Source of the DNA: Halomarinibacterium sp041392205
GTDB lineage: Bacteria; Bacteroidota; Bacteroidia; Flavobacteriales; Flavobacteriaceae
Assembly (NCBI GenBank): GCA_041392205.1
Contig: JAWKMO010000018.1
Location: forward strand, 1 to 42,950
Direction: 5' to 3'
Length of the DNA stretch: 42,950 bases
Shown: piece by piece, positions 33,688 through 41,136 of the stretch
How the letters are laid out: every line of letters starts with the position of its first letter
How positions within the stretch are numbered: position 1 is the stretch's first letter
Notes under the pieces: model-generated
The model's database searches: none
What the model was told of the DNA's origin: nothing
What the model saw: the letters and a program-made list of their open reading frames with translations, nothing else
Position numbers and translations under genes: made by a program

Positions 33688-34502
33688 CGATTATCTAAAA
33701 TCGTTTGCATTTCCTGTTGCATTTTTTGTGCTTCGGAAGCTGCTGCAGTAGCAAAATTTTCTTTGTTTGAAGCATAAATAATTCCGCGCGAAGAATTTAC
33801 TAGTAGGCCTATGTCTTTAGTCATACCGAAGTGACACACTTCCTGAAGACTTCCGCCCTGCGCTCCTACTCCTGGAACGAGTAAGAAACTATTTGGAATC
33901 ATTTGACGAATCTCAACCAAGTACTCGGCTTTGGTGGCACCTACTACGTACATTAAATTTTGACTGTTCTTCCAAGATTTTGAAGTTTCAATTACCATTT
34001 TATAGAGTTCCTTTCCATTTACTTCTTTGGTTTGAAAATCGAAAGCTCCTTCATTAGAAGTTAAAGCTAAAAGAATGGTGTGTTTATCTTCAAAAGAAAG
34101 GAAAGGCTCCACAGAATCTTTCCCCATATAAGGCGCTACCGTCACCGAATCGAAGCCCAAATCTTCAAAAAAGGCTTTGGCATACATTTTAGAAGTATTA
34201 CCAATATCGCCTCGTTTGGCATCGGCAATGGTAAAAATATCGGGATAGTTTTTATTTAAATATTCTATGGTTTTTTGAAGTGCTTGCCAACCTTTAATTC
34301 CATAAGCTTCATAAAAAGCAGTATTGGGTTTATAGGCTACTGCTAAATGATGAGTTGCATCTATAATAGCTTTATTGAAAGCAAAAATAGGATCTTCTTC
34401 CTTCAGTAAATGTATTGGGATTTTATCAACATCCACATCGAGGCCGATGCAGAGGAAGCTTTTCTTTTTGTGAATTTGTTCGACTAAACGGTCAAAGGTC
34501 AT
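33684..34502 (-). CDS. pyrF: Orotidine 5'-phosphate decarboxylase (type 2)
   Basis: Last step of UMP synthesis. The 272-aa length and the FNKAIIDATHHLAVAYKPNTAFYEAYG segment mark the longer type-2 class. The catalytic motif is DAKRGDIGNTS with the key lysine K96, followed by VAPYMGKDSVEPF and a C-terminal LLVPGVGAQGG phosphate-binding loop. It is the last gene of a minus-strand run purM-prfA-IVP-pyrF and is separated by 20 bp from the IVP gene. Confidence 0.95.
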   Translation of the reverse strand: MTFDRLVEQIHKKKSFLCIGLDVDVDKIPIHLLKEEDPIFAFNKAIIDATHHLAVAYKPNTAFYEAYGIKGWQALQKTIEYLNKNYPDIFTIADAKRGDIGNTSKMYAKAFFEDLGFDSVTVAPYMGKDSVEPFLSFEDKHTILLALTSNEGAFDFQTKEVNGKELYKMVIETSKSWKNSQNLMYVVGATKAEYLVEIRQMIPNSFLLVPGVGAQGGSLQEVCHFGMTKDIGLLVNSSRGIIYASNKENFATAAASEAQKMQQEMQTILDNR

Positions 34503-34522
34503 AGGTGTTGGGTGAAAGGTAT

Positions 34523-34879
34523 CTATTGAGTCTTGGCATAATTTGCTAAAGACTTTATTCTTTTTTGCAAGGTAATTATTTCGGAAACAACTTCATTTGT
34601 GTTTTCTCTTTCCAAAAGCATTAATTCAAAACAAATTTCAAATTGGGTTTCCAATTCAAAAGCTGAACCTAAAGCCATTTGTAAGAAACGGATAAAATCT
34701 TTTTGGGATTCTTTTGAGCATCCTTCTGCTATATTGGAAGGAATTGAAACAGCGCAACGGTTCATTTGAGAAACCAATCCAAATTTTTCGGTGTCGGGAA
34801 GCGTTTGAGTAAGTATATATACCTTACCCACTAACTTTATCGATTCATTCCAAATATCTAGCTCTCTAAAATTTCTCAT
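34523..34879 (-). CDS. Four-helix bundle protein (23S rRNA intervening-sequence type)
   Basis: A 118-aa protein of the IVP/S23 family, with FRELDIWNESIKLVGKVY at the N-terminus and the family core SQMNRCAVSIPSNIAEGCSKESQKDFIRFLQMALGSAFELETQFEI. The family name comes from ORFs in 23S rRNA intervening sequences, but chromosomal members are frequent in Bacteroidota and have no established role. Here it sits as an insertion between prfA and pyrF, which looks like a mobile cassette-like gene in a conserved operon. The gap to prfA (41 bp) carries CCTAGGACCTAG, a small palindromic scar-like motif. Confidence 0.88.
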   Translation of the reverse strand: MRNFRELDIWNESIKLVGKVYILTQTLPDTEKFGLVSQMNRCAVSIPSNIAEGCSKESQKDFIRFLQMALGSAFELETQFEICFELMLLERENTNEVVSEIITLQKRIKSLANYAKTQ

Positions 34880-34920
34880 TTTAACTAAACCTAGGACCTA
34901 GCACCCTTTAGCTTTAACCC

Positions 34921-35997
34921 CTAAAATGCTTCTCCCGATTCTTGTAATTTCTCTGTGTTTCTTACTAAATGAATTTCATCAATTATTTTTTGAATATCCC
35001 CATCTATTATATTTCCTAAATCGTACAACGTTAAGTTTATCCTATGGTCTGTAACACGTCCCTGAGGATAATTATAGGTTCTAATTTTGGCGCTTCGGTC
35101 TCCCGAAGAAACCATACTTTTTCTCTTGGCAGAATCGGCTTCCATTTTTTTGGCAAGTTCCAATTCGTACAAACGGGAACGCAATACTTTGAGCGCTTTT
35201 TCTAAGTTTTTATGAGACGATTTTTGATCTTGACAACTTACTATCATTCCGGTAGGTTCGTGATGTAATTTAATAGCAGAATAGGTGGTATTTACCGATT
35301 GCCCACCGGGTCCCGTAGAAGTAGTACGTTCAATTCGTACTTCGCTCATATCCAATTCTACGTCAAATTCTTCTGCCTCTGGAAGGACCATTACCGTAGC
35401 AGCACTGGTATGCACTCTGCCTTGCGTTTCGGTTTGAGGTACTCGTTGTACACGATGCACTCCCGCTTCGTATTTTAAAGTTCCATAAACATCTTCCCCT
35501 GTTATTTCAAAAATTACTTCTTTAAATCCGCCGCTGGTACCTTCGTTTGCATCTACCACACTAATGTTCCATCCTCTACTTTCGCAATATTTTGTGTACA
35601 TACGGTATAAATCGCCTGCAAAAATACTTGCTTCGTCGCCACCCGTTCCAGCACGTATTTCCATGACTGCATTTTTAGCATCTTCCGGATCCTTTGGGAT
35701 TAAAAGAAATTTTATTTCCTCTTCCAATTCTGGTAATCGTTCTTGAGCGGTTTCCAATTCTAATTTTGCCATTTCCACCATTTCAGCATCGCTGCCATCG
35801 GTGATGATTTCTTGGGCTTCTTTAATAGAATTCGATAAAGAAACATATTCGTCTCTTTTATCCATCAAGGCTTTTAAATCTTTGTATTCTTTATTTAATT
35901 GAATATAACGTTTTTGATCTGTAATCACATCGGGCTGAATGATAAGGTCACTTACCTCATCAAAACGTTGTTTTATAATTTGAAGTTTTTCTAGCAT
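34921..35997 (-). CDS. prfA: Peptide chain release factor 1
   Basis: Recognises UAA and UAG stop codons. The GGQ motif is in TSTGPGGQSVNTT, the anticodon-like PxT is PQT in RVPQTETQGRVHTS, and SCQDQKSSHKNLEKAL is RF1-type, not RF2. I chose the ATG at 35997 (MLEKLQII); an in-frame ATG at 36018 adds seven unlikely residues. The 358-aa length is normal. It lies between purM and the IVP gene, in the usual flavobacterial purM-prfA-pyrF order. Confidence 0.96.
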   Translation of the reverse strand: MLEKLQIIKQRFDEVSDLIIQPDVITDQKRYIQLNKEYKDLKALMDKRDEYVSLSNSIKEAQEIITDGSDAEMVEMAKLELETAQERLPELEEEIKFLLIPKDPEDAKNAVMEIRAGTGGDEASIFAGDLYRMYTKYCESRGWNISVVDANEGTSGGFKEVIFEITGEDVYGTLKYEAGVHRVQRVPQTETQGRVHTSAATVMVLPEAEEFDVELDMSEVRIERTTSTGPGGQSVNTTYSAIKLHHEPTGMIVSCQDQKSSHKNLEKALKVLRSRLYELELAKKMEADSAKRKSMVSSGDRSAKIRTYNYPQGRVTDHRINLTLYDLGNIIDGDIQKIIDEIHLVRNTEKLQESGEAF

Positions 35998-36058
35998 AAG
36001 GGTACCCGCCATTTCCATTTTGGCAGTGCAAATTTACGATAAAATATGGTTGCTTGTA

Positions 36059-37240
36059 TTAACAGTAATGAAACTCTCCCAGTGGACTTTTAATAGTCAA
36101 TTTTTTTTCTGAAGAAGCTTCAACACGCCCCACAATTTGCGCATCCACATTAAAGGATTTTGAAATTTCGATAATTTGAGGTGCGATTTCTGGTGCTATA
36201 TACAATTCCATTCGATGCCCCATATTAAACACCTGATACATTTCTTTCCAATCGGTTCCACTCTCCTGTTGGATTAATTTGAAAAGGGGTGGTACTTCAA
36301 ATAAAGTATCTTTTATAATATGGAGATTCTCTACAAAATGTAAAATTTTGGTTTGTGCACCACCGCTACAATGCACCATTCCGTGTAACTGATTCGTATC
36401 TACTTCTGAAAGAATCTTTTTAATAATGGGTGCATACGTTCGGGTAGGAGAAAGTACTAATTTCCCAGCATTTATTGGGCTTCCTTCTATTGCATTGGTT
36501 AGCTTTTGGGAACCCGAATACACGAGCTCTTCTGGTACCGAAGCGTCAAAACTTTCCGGATATTTACCCGCCAATTCTTTTGAAAAAACATCGTGCCGTG
36601 CCGAAGTTAATCCGTTGCTACCCATTCCGCCATTATACTCGGTTTCATAAGTCGCTTGCCCATAAGAAGCTAACCCTACAATCACATCACCAGGTTTGAT
36701 ATTGGCATTATCAATTACCTCACTTCGTTTCATCCGTGCTGTCACGGTAGAATCGACAATGATAGTTCTCACCAAATCACCTACATCGGCTGTTTCTCCT
36801 CCCGTACTGTGGATGTTTACACCAAATTTTTTAAGTTCCTCAATGAGTTCTTCCGTACCGTTAATAATGGCGGAAATCACTTCACCTGGAATTAAATTCT
36901 TATTTCTTCCAATAGTAGAAGACAACATAATATTATCGACTGCCCCAACGCACAATAAGTCATCAATATTCATGATAAGGGCATCTTGAGCAATGCCTTT
37001 CCAAACAGAGATATCTCCTGTTTCTTTCCAATACATATATGCCAGTGAGGATTTGGTCCCGGCACCATCGGCATGCATCACCAAACAATGATCGTTACTT
37101 CCTGTTAAATAATCTGGAACTATTTTACAAAATGCTTTTGGAAACAGCCCTTTATCCACATTTTTTATGGCATTATGGACTTCTTCTTTGGCGGCAGAAA
37201 CCCCGCGCAGGGCATATCTTTTAGAAACTTCGTTGCTCAT
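36059..37240 (-). CDS. purM: Phosphoribosylformylglycinamidine cyclo-ligase (AIR synthetase)
   Basis: Fifth step of purine synthesis. I chose the ATG at 37240 (MSNEVSKRYALRG); the upstream frame extension would overlap the glnN terminator region. Family blocks include HADGAGTKSSLAYMY, NIDDLLCVGAV, STGGETADVGDLV, YSGSQKLT-N and FNMGHRMELYI, which cover the ATP- and FGAM-binding motifs of the PurM fold. The protein is about 393 aa, as in the Bacteroidota type. It heads the purM-prfA-IVP-pyrF run and follows the glnN terminator by 23 bp. Confidence 0.94.
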   Translation of the reverse strand: MSNEVSKRYALRGVSAAKEEVHNAIKNVDKGLFPKAFCKIVPDYLTGSNDHCLVMHADGAGTKSSLAYMYWKETGDISVWKGIAQDALIMNIDDLLCVGAVDNIMLSSTIGRNKNLIPGEVISAIINGTEELIEELKKFGVNIHSTGGETADVGDLVRTIIVDSTVTARMKRSEVIDNANIKPGDVIVGLASYGQATYETEYNGGMGSNGLTSARHDVFSKELAGKYPESFDASVPEELVYSGSQKLTNAIEGSPINAGKLVLSPTRTYAPIIKKILSEVDTNQLHGMVHCSGGAQTKILHFVENLHIIKDTLFEVPPLFKLIQQESGTDWKEMYQVFNMGHRMELYIAPEIAPQIIEISKSFNVDAQIVGRVEASSEKKLTIKSPLGEFHYC

Positions 37241-37262
37241 GGGGCAAAGGTAAAAAATAAAA

Positions 37263-37288
37263 AAGTCCAAAACCTACATTTTGGACTT
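37263..37288 (-). terminator. Intrinsic terminator of glnN
   Basis: A 10-bp perfect stem (AAGTCCAAAA / TTTTGGACTT) with 6-nt loop, followed on the minus strand by TTTTATTTTTT. It lies 18 bp past the glnN stop and 22 bp before the purM ATG, so purM needs its own promoter or readthrough. Confidence 0.85.
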
Positions 37289-37306
37289 CTTATCAGTTTA
37301 AGTTTT

Positions 37307-39493
37307 TTAACGTGTAAACAACAACTCTCTATACTTTGTCAACGGCCAAAGCTCATCGTCTACCAATAATTCTAGTTTATCGCAATGGTAGCGAATTTCG
37401 TCGAAATACGGTTTTACCTTATCACAATAGGCAAAGGCTCTTTTTTCCATATCTTCTAGCTTGTTTGCTTTTTTTCGCTCTTCGATCATGGCGGTAATGC
37501 TAGCATTTATTTTGGAGATATGTTCGCTTATTTCTTCAATTAACTCCATTTGTTCTGTGGCTAATTTTTTAAAGCCTGCGCCATAGATTTCTTTGAGTCC
37601 GCGTACGTTTTCGATTAAGATATTTTGATATCTAATAGCGGTGGGAATTACATGATTTCTAGCTATATCTCCCAGCACACGTCCTTCAATCTGAATGCGT
37701 TTAGCATACTCTTCTACTTCAATTTCATGACGTGCTTCAATTTCTACTTTATTTAAAATACCTAACTCTTCATAAAGGGCAATTGATTTTTTGGAATGTT
37801 TTGCCTTTAAAGCTTCTGGAGTGGTTTTATGGTTACTTAACCCTCTTTTTTTGGCTTCTTTTTCCCAAGCATCGCCATACCCGTCTCCTTCAAAACGAAT
37901 GCGTTTGGATTGTTTTATATATTCTCTAAGCACATTGAAAATGGCATCATCCTTTTTCATGCTTTTTTGTTCAATTAGAACATCTACTTCTGCTTTAAAA
38001 TCGATTAATTGTTTTGCCACAATAGCATTTAAAACCGTCATAGGATTGGCACAGTTTGCTGAAGAGCCTACCGCACGAAATTCAAATTTATTACCGGTAA
38101 AGGCAAACGGGGAGGTACGGTTACGATCGGTATTATCCAGTAAAATTTCTGGGATTTTACCTACGACATTTAATTTAAGATCGGTTTTTTCCTCTGGCGA
38201 AAGTTTGCCATCGGTCACTTTTTCAAGCTCATCTAAAACTTCCGTTAATTGCGACCCAATAAACACCGAAATAATTGCCGGTGGCGCTTCATTTGCTCCC
38301 AATCGATGATCGTTACTGGCACTTGCAATAGAGGCGCGCAGTAGTTCTTCGTATTCATTAACAGCTTTAATGGTATTAATGAAGAAAGTTAAAAACTGAA
38401 GATTCTTCATAGGAGTACTGCCTGGGCTTAATAGGTTTACCCCTGTACTCGTTGCTAAAGACCAGTTGTTGTGTTTTCCACTTCCGTTAATACCTGCAAA
38501 TGGTTTTTCGTGAAATAATACCTTAAAATAATGGCGGTCTGCTACTTTGTCCATCACATCCATTAGTAAAGAATTATGATCTACCGCGAGGTTCGCTTCT
38601 TCAAATATAGGAGCCAACTCAAATTGATTAGGCGCTACCTCATTATGACGAGTTTTTACTGGAATACCCAATAGCATGCATTCCGTTTCCAAATCGCGCA
38701 TATAGTTTAGCACACGGGTTGGAATAGAACCAAAATAGTGATCATCTAATTGTTGTCCTTTAGCCGAAGAATGACCTAACAAGGTTCTTCCAGCCAAACT
38801 AATATCGGGTCTCGAGGCTGCTAAGGATTTATCTATTAAAAAGTATTCTTGTTCCCATCCAAGAGTAGCAACTACTTTTGTAACATTCTTATCAAAATAC
38901 TTTGCCACTGCTGTGGCAGCATTATCAACTACCTGTAACGAACGCAATAAAGGTGTTTTATTATCTAAAGCTTCTCCTGTGTAGGCTACAAATACGGTAG
39001 GGATACACAAGGTAGTACCATAAATAAAAGCAGGAGAGGTAGGGTCCCAAGCGGTGTACCCCCGTGCTTCAAAGGTATTTCGGATCCCTCCATTAGGAAA
39101 ACTAGAAGCATCGGGTTCTTGTTGTACTAGCTGTCCGCCACCAAATTTTTCAATAGCCATACCGCCATCAATCGTTTCAAAAAAAGCATCATGTTTTTCA
39201 GCGGTGGCGCCTGTTAAAGGCTGAAACCAGTGGGTATAATGGGTCGCCCCTTTGCTTATAGCCCATTCTTTCATTCCTGTAGAAACGTGATCGGCTACAG
39301 AGCGGTCAATTTTGGAACCATTAACGATAGCATCCATAACACTTTTAAAAGAATCCTTGGTAAGGTATTGACGCATAGCCGTTTCGTTAAAAACATTGTT
39401 TCCAAAAATTTCTGAACGACGAGCAGGTTCTTTTACTTCAATAGGTTTTCGGTTGAAGGTTTCATAGATGGCTTTAAAACGAAGTGTTGGCAT
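37307..39493 (-). CDS. glnN: Glutamine synthetase type III
   Basis: ATP-dependent glutamate-ammonia ligase, GSIII class of Bacteroidota and cyanobacteria, normally a dodecamer. The 728-aa length is diagnostic. N-terminal RSEIFGNNVFNE, the catalytic strand VLFHEKPFAGINGSGKHNNWSL and the C-terminal helical extension rich in Glu/Lys are the family pattern. It is a monogenic transcript, with a -7 box at 39534-39541 and terminator at 37263-37288. No GlnB-type gene is nearby. Confidence 0.96.
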   Translation of the reverse strand: MPTLRFKAIYETFNRKPIEVKEPARRSEIFGNNVFNETAMRQYLTKDSFKSVMDAIVNGSKIDRSVADHVSTGMKEWAISKGATHYTHWFQPLTGATAEKHDAFFETIDGGMAIEKFGGGQLVQQEPDASSFPNGGIRNTFEARGYTAWDPTSPAFIYGTTLCIPTVFVAYTGEALDNKTPLLRSLQVVDNAATAVAKYFDKNVTKVVATLGWEQEYFLIDKSLAASRPDISLAGRTLLGHSSAKGQQLDDHYFGSIPTRVLNYMRDLETECMLLGIPVKTRHNEVAPNQFELAPIFEEANLAVDHNSLLMDVMDKVADRHYFKVLFHEKPFAGINGSGKHNNWSLATSTGVNLLSPGSTPMKNLQFLTFFINTIKAVNEYEELLRASIASASNDHRLGANEAPPAIISVFIGSQLTEVLDELEKVTDGKLSPEEKTDLKLNVVGKIPEILLDNTDRNRTSPFAFTGNKFEFRAVGSSANCANPMTVLNAIVAKQLIDFKAEVDVLIEQKSMKKDDAIFNVLREYIKQSKRIRFEGDGYGDAWEKEAKKRGLSNHKTTPEALKAKHSKKSIALYEELGILNKVEIEARHEIEVEEYAKRIQIEGRVLGDIARNHVIPTAIRYQNILIENVRGLKEIYGAGFKKLATEQMELIEEISEHISKINASITAMIEERKKANKLEDMEKRAFAYCDKVKPYFDEIRYHCDKLELLVDDELWPLTKYRELLFTR

Positions 39494-39533
39494 ATTTTTG
39501 ACTTATTTTTATTAAAAAGTAAATTAAACAGTG

Positions 39534-39541
39534 CAAAAATA
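39534..39541 (-). promoter_or_regulatory. -7 box of glnN
   Basis: TATTTTTG on the minus strand matches TAnnTTTG, 40 bp upstream of the glnN ATG. No sigma-54 promoter (GG-N10-GC) was seen. Confidence 0.5.
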
Positions 39542-39609
39542 TGTGAATTTTAAATACACCCCCTATAATTTTATACTTTTTTATAAAAAAATAAATATTT
39601 TTATCAACA

Positions 39610-39619
39610 CCCCCCCCCC
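39610..39619. repeat. Ten-C homopolymer tract upstream of glnN
   Basis: Ten consecutive C in otherwise AT-rich DNA, between the exchanger stop and the glnN promoter, 68 bp upstream of the -7 box. Length changes could alter spacing of bound factors; that is inference. Confidence 0.8.
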
Positions 39620-39672
39620 TTAAAAAGTTAATTTCTGAAAAATAAATTATTAAAATTCAAAAAACACCCGTT

Positions 39673-40629
39673 TTAATTAATAAATGCCATACTAGCAAAA
39701 AGGGTATACGCAATAACGAGAATAAATCCTTTCAATCGGCCAATTTCAAATCTTTTAGGCAAAAAAACGAAAGGGATTAGCACCATAGCGAAGCCTAGCA
39801 TCCAATAAATATCATTACTTAGTACTTCCGCACTTTTTACTGAAATAGGTTGAATTAATGACGTAATTCCTAGTACACAGGCAATATTAAATATGTTTGA
39901 ACCGATAAGATTTCCCAGTGAAATGGCTTTCTCTTTTTTAATTGCAGCAATCACCGATGCCGCTAATTCTGGCACACTAGTTCCCACCGCAATCATAGTA
40001 ACAGCAATGACCCTTTCACTTACCCCCATAGAAACGGCTAGTGATACAGCCCCTTTCACTAAAAGCTCGCTACCGCCCCAAAGGGCAACCCCCCCAATAA
40101 GCAACCAAATAAAAATTTTGAAATTGGATACCTTAGCAAGGGTTTCGTTAATCTCTTCTGTGGCGTCACTAACAGTTTCCTTACTTTTTCTTGCGCTAGA
40201 GAGTAACATCCAAAGATAAATACCCAATAGTAGTAGCAATCCAATTCCTTCTATTCTGGAAAGTACCTTTCCAGATCGAAGTAATACAAATAAGGCTAAA
40301 GAAACAAACATCATTACGGGCCAATTAACTTTATAAAAATCTTTATCTATTGCCAGGGGTGTAATTACCGCAGTAATTCCTAACACCAAACCGATATTCG
40401 CAATATTGCTACCAATAACATTTCCTAGCGAGATGTCACTAAAACCACTTATAGCTGCATTTAAACTAACTAATAATTCAGGAGCCGAAGTAGCAAAAGA
40501 AACTACCGTTAACCCAATTACCATTTTTGATAGTTTCAACTTAAAAGAAAGTGCCACCGAAGATCGCACCAAAAACTCACCTCCTACAACTAAAAGGGTG
40601 AGCCCAAGAAAAATGTATAGTATGCTCAT
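39673..40629 (-). CDS. Calcium/sodium antiporter (CaCA family, YrbG-like)
   Basis: An inner-membrane exchanger of about 318 aa, ten or eleven TM helices in two inverted halves. The signature alpha repeats are GNVIGSNIANIGLVLG (first half) and GNLIGSNIFNIACVLG (second half); both have the Gly-Asn/Ser-Asn core of the ion site. I chose the ATG at 40629 (MSILYIFLGLTLLVVGGEFLV), which starts directly in TM1; the upstream frame adds 18 residues not seen in the family. Single gene, followed by the gap with the C tract. Confidence 0.92.
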   Translation of the reverse strand: MSILYIFLGLTLLVVGGEFLVRSSVALSFKLKLSKMVIGLTVVSFATSAPELLVSLNAAISGFSDISLGNVIGSNIANIGLVLGITAVITPLAIDKDFYKVNWPVMMFVSLALFVLLRSGKVLSRIEGIGLLLLLGIYLWMLLSSARKSKETVSDATEEINETLAKVSNFKIFIWLLIGGVALWGGSELLVKGAVSLAVSMGVSERVIAVTMIAVGTSVPELAASVIAAIKKEKAISLGNLIGSNIFNIACVLGITSLIQPISVKSAEVLSNDIYWMLGFAMVLIPFVFLPKRFEIGRLKGFILVIAYTLFASMAFIN

Positions 40630-40721
40630 ATAATAAGTTATGAGGCGAAGATAACAATTAAGAAAAAGGAATGTATTTTTCATAAAAAAATTTTATAAAA
40701 ACAATATTTAACTAAAAATTC

Positions 40722-40733
40722 AGTTATATAACT
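40722..40733. promoter_or_regulatory. BlaI-type operator 1
   Basis: AGTTATATAACT is a perfect 12-bp palindrome, centred 20 bp upstream of operator 2. The two are thus in phase on the helix. Partial half-sites flank them. Confidence 0.6.
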
Positions 40734-40739
40734 ACAATA

Positions 40740-40755
40740 TTAGTTGTATAACTAA
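40740..40755. promoter_or_regulatory. BlaI-type operator 2 over the -33 element
   Basis: TTAGTT-GTAT-AACTAA is a perfect 6-4-6 inverted repeat. It covers the TTG (40744-40746) that serves as -33, so repressor bound here would block the promoter. Confidence 0.65.
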
Positions 40756-40774
40756 AAAAATAGTTTTAAGTTTG
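40744..40774 (+). promoter_or_regulatory. Promoter of the BlaI/BlaR1-like operon
   Basis: TTG (40744-40746), 20 bp, TAAGTTTG (40767-40774) fit the -33/-7 pattern. The G of the -7 box is only 4 bp before the ATG at 40779, so the message is probably leaderless. Confidence 0.6.
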
Positions 40775-40778
40775 AATT

Positions 40779-41135
40779 ATGGAACAATTAACCAATAAAG
40801 AAGAAGAAGTAATGCAAGCACTCTGGAGCCTTGAAAGGGCTTTTGTTAAAGAGATTATTGCAATTTTACCAAACGAAAATCATTATAATACGATTTCGAC
40901 TATTGTAAGAAACTTGGAAGAAAAAGGATATGTTTCTTATACTGCGTTTGGAAAAACACATCAATACTACCCAATTATATCTAAAGAAGAATATACAAAA
41001 CGTTTTATGAATTTAGCTATGAAGCGCTATTTTAATAATAATTACAAAAGTATGGTTTCATTCTTTGCTAAAGAGGAGAAAATTAGCGCCAAGGAGCTTC
41101 GTGAAATTTTAGACATCATCGAAAACAAAAAATAA
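40779..41135 (+). CDS. BlaI/MecI/CopY-family transcriptional repressor
   Basis: A 118-aa winged-helix repressor. N-terminal EQLTNKEEEVMQALW, recognition helix region NHYNTISTIVRNLEEKGYVSYTAFGKTHQYYP and a C-terminal dimerisation helix are full length for the family. It overlaps its own operators at the promoter, and ends 1 bp before the M56 peptidase gene, which should be the membrane sensor that inactivates it. Whether beta-lactams or another signal induce it is not known; BlaI-M56 pairs of Bacteroidota often control genes other than beta-lactamases, and none is present here. Confidence 0.93.
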   Translation: MEQLTNKEEEVMQALWSLERAFVKEIIAILPNENHYNTISTIVRNLEEKGYVSYTAFGKTHQYYPIISKEEYTKRFMNLAMKRYFNNNYKSMVSFFAKEEKISAKELREILDIIENKK

Positions 41136-41136
41136 T

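Noticed and set aside
37791..38309. 172-aa plus-strand ORF opposite glnN
   Set aside because: Entirely within the coding strand shadow of a firm gene, no promoter or domain pattern.
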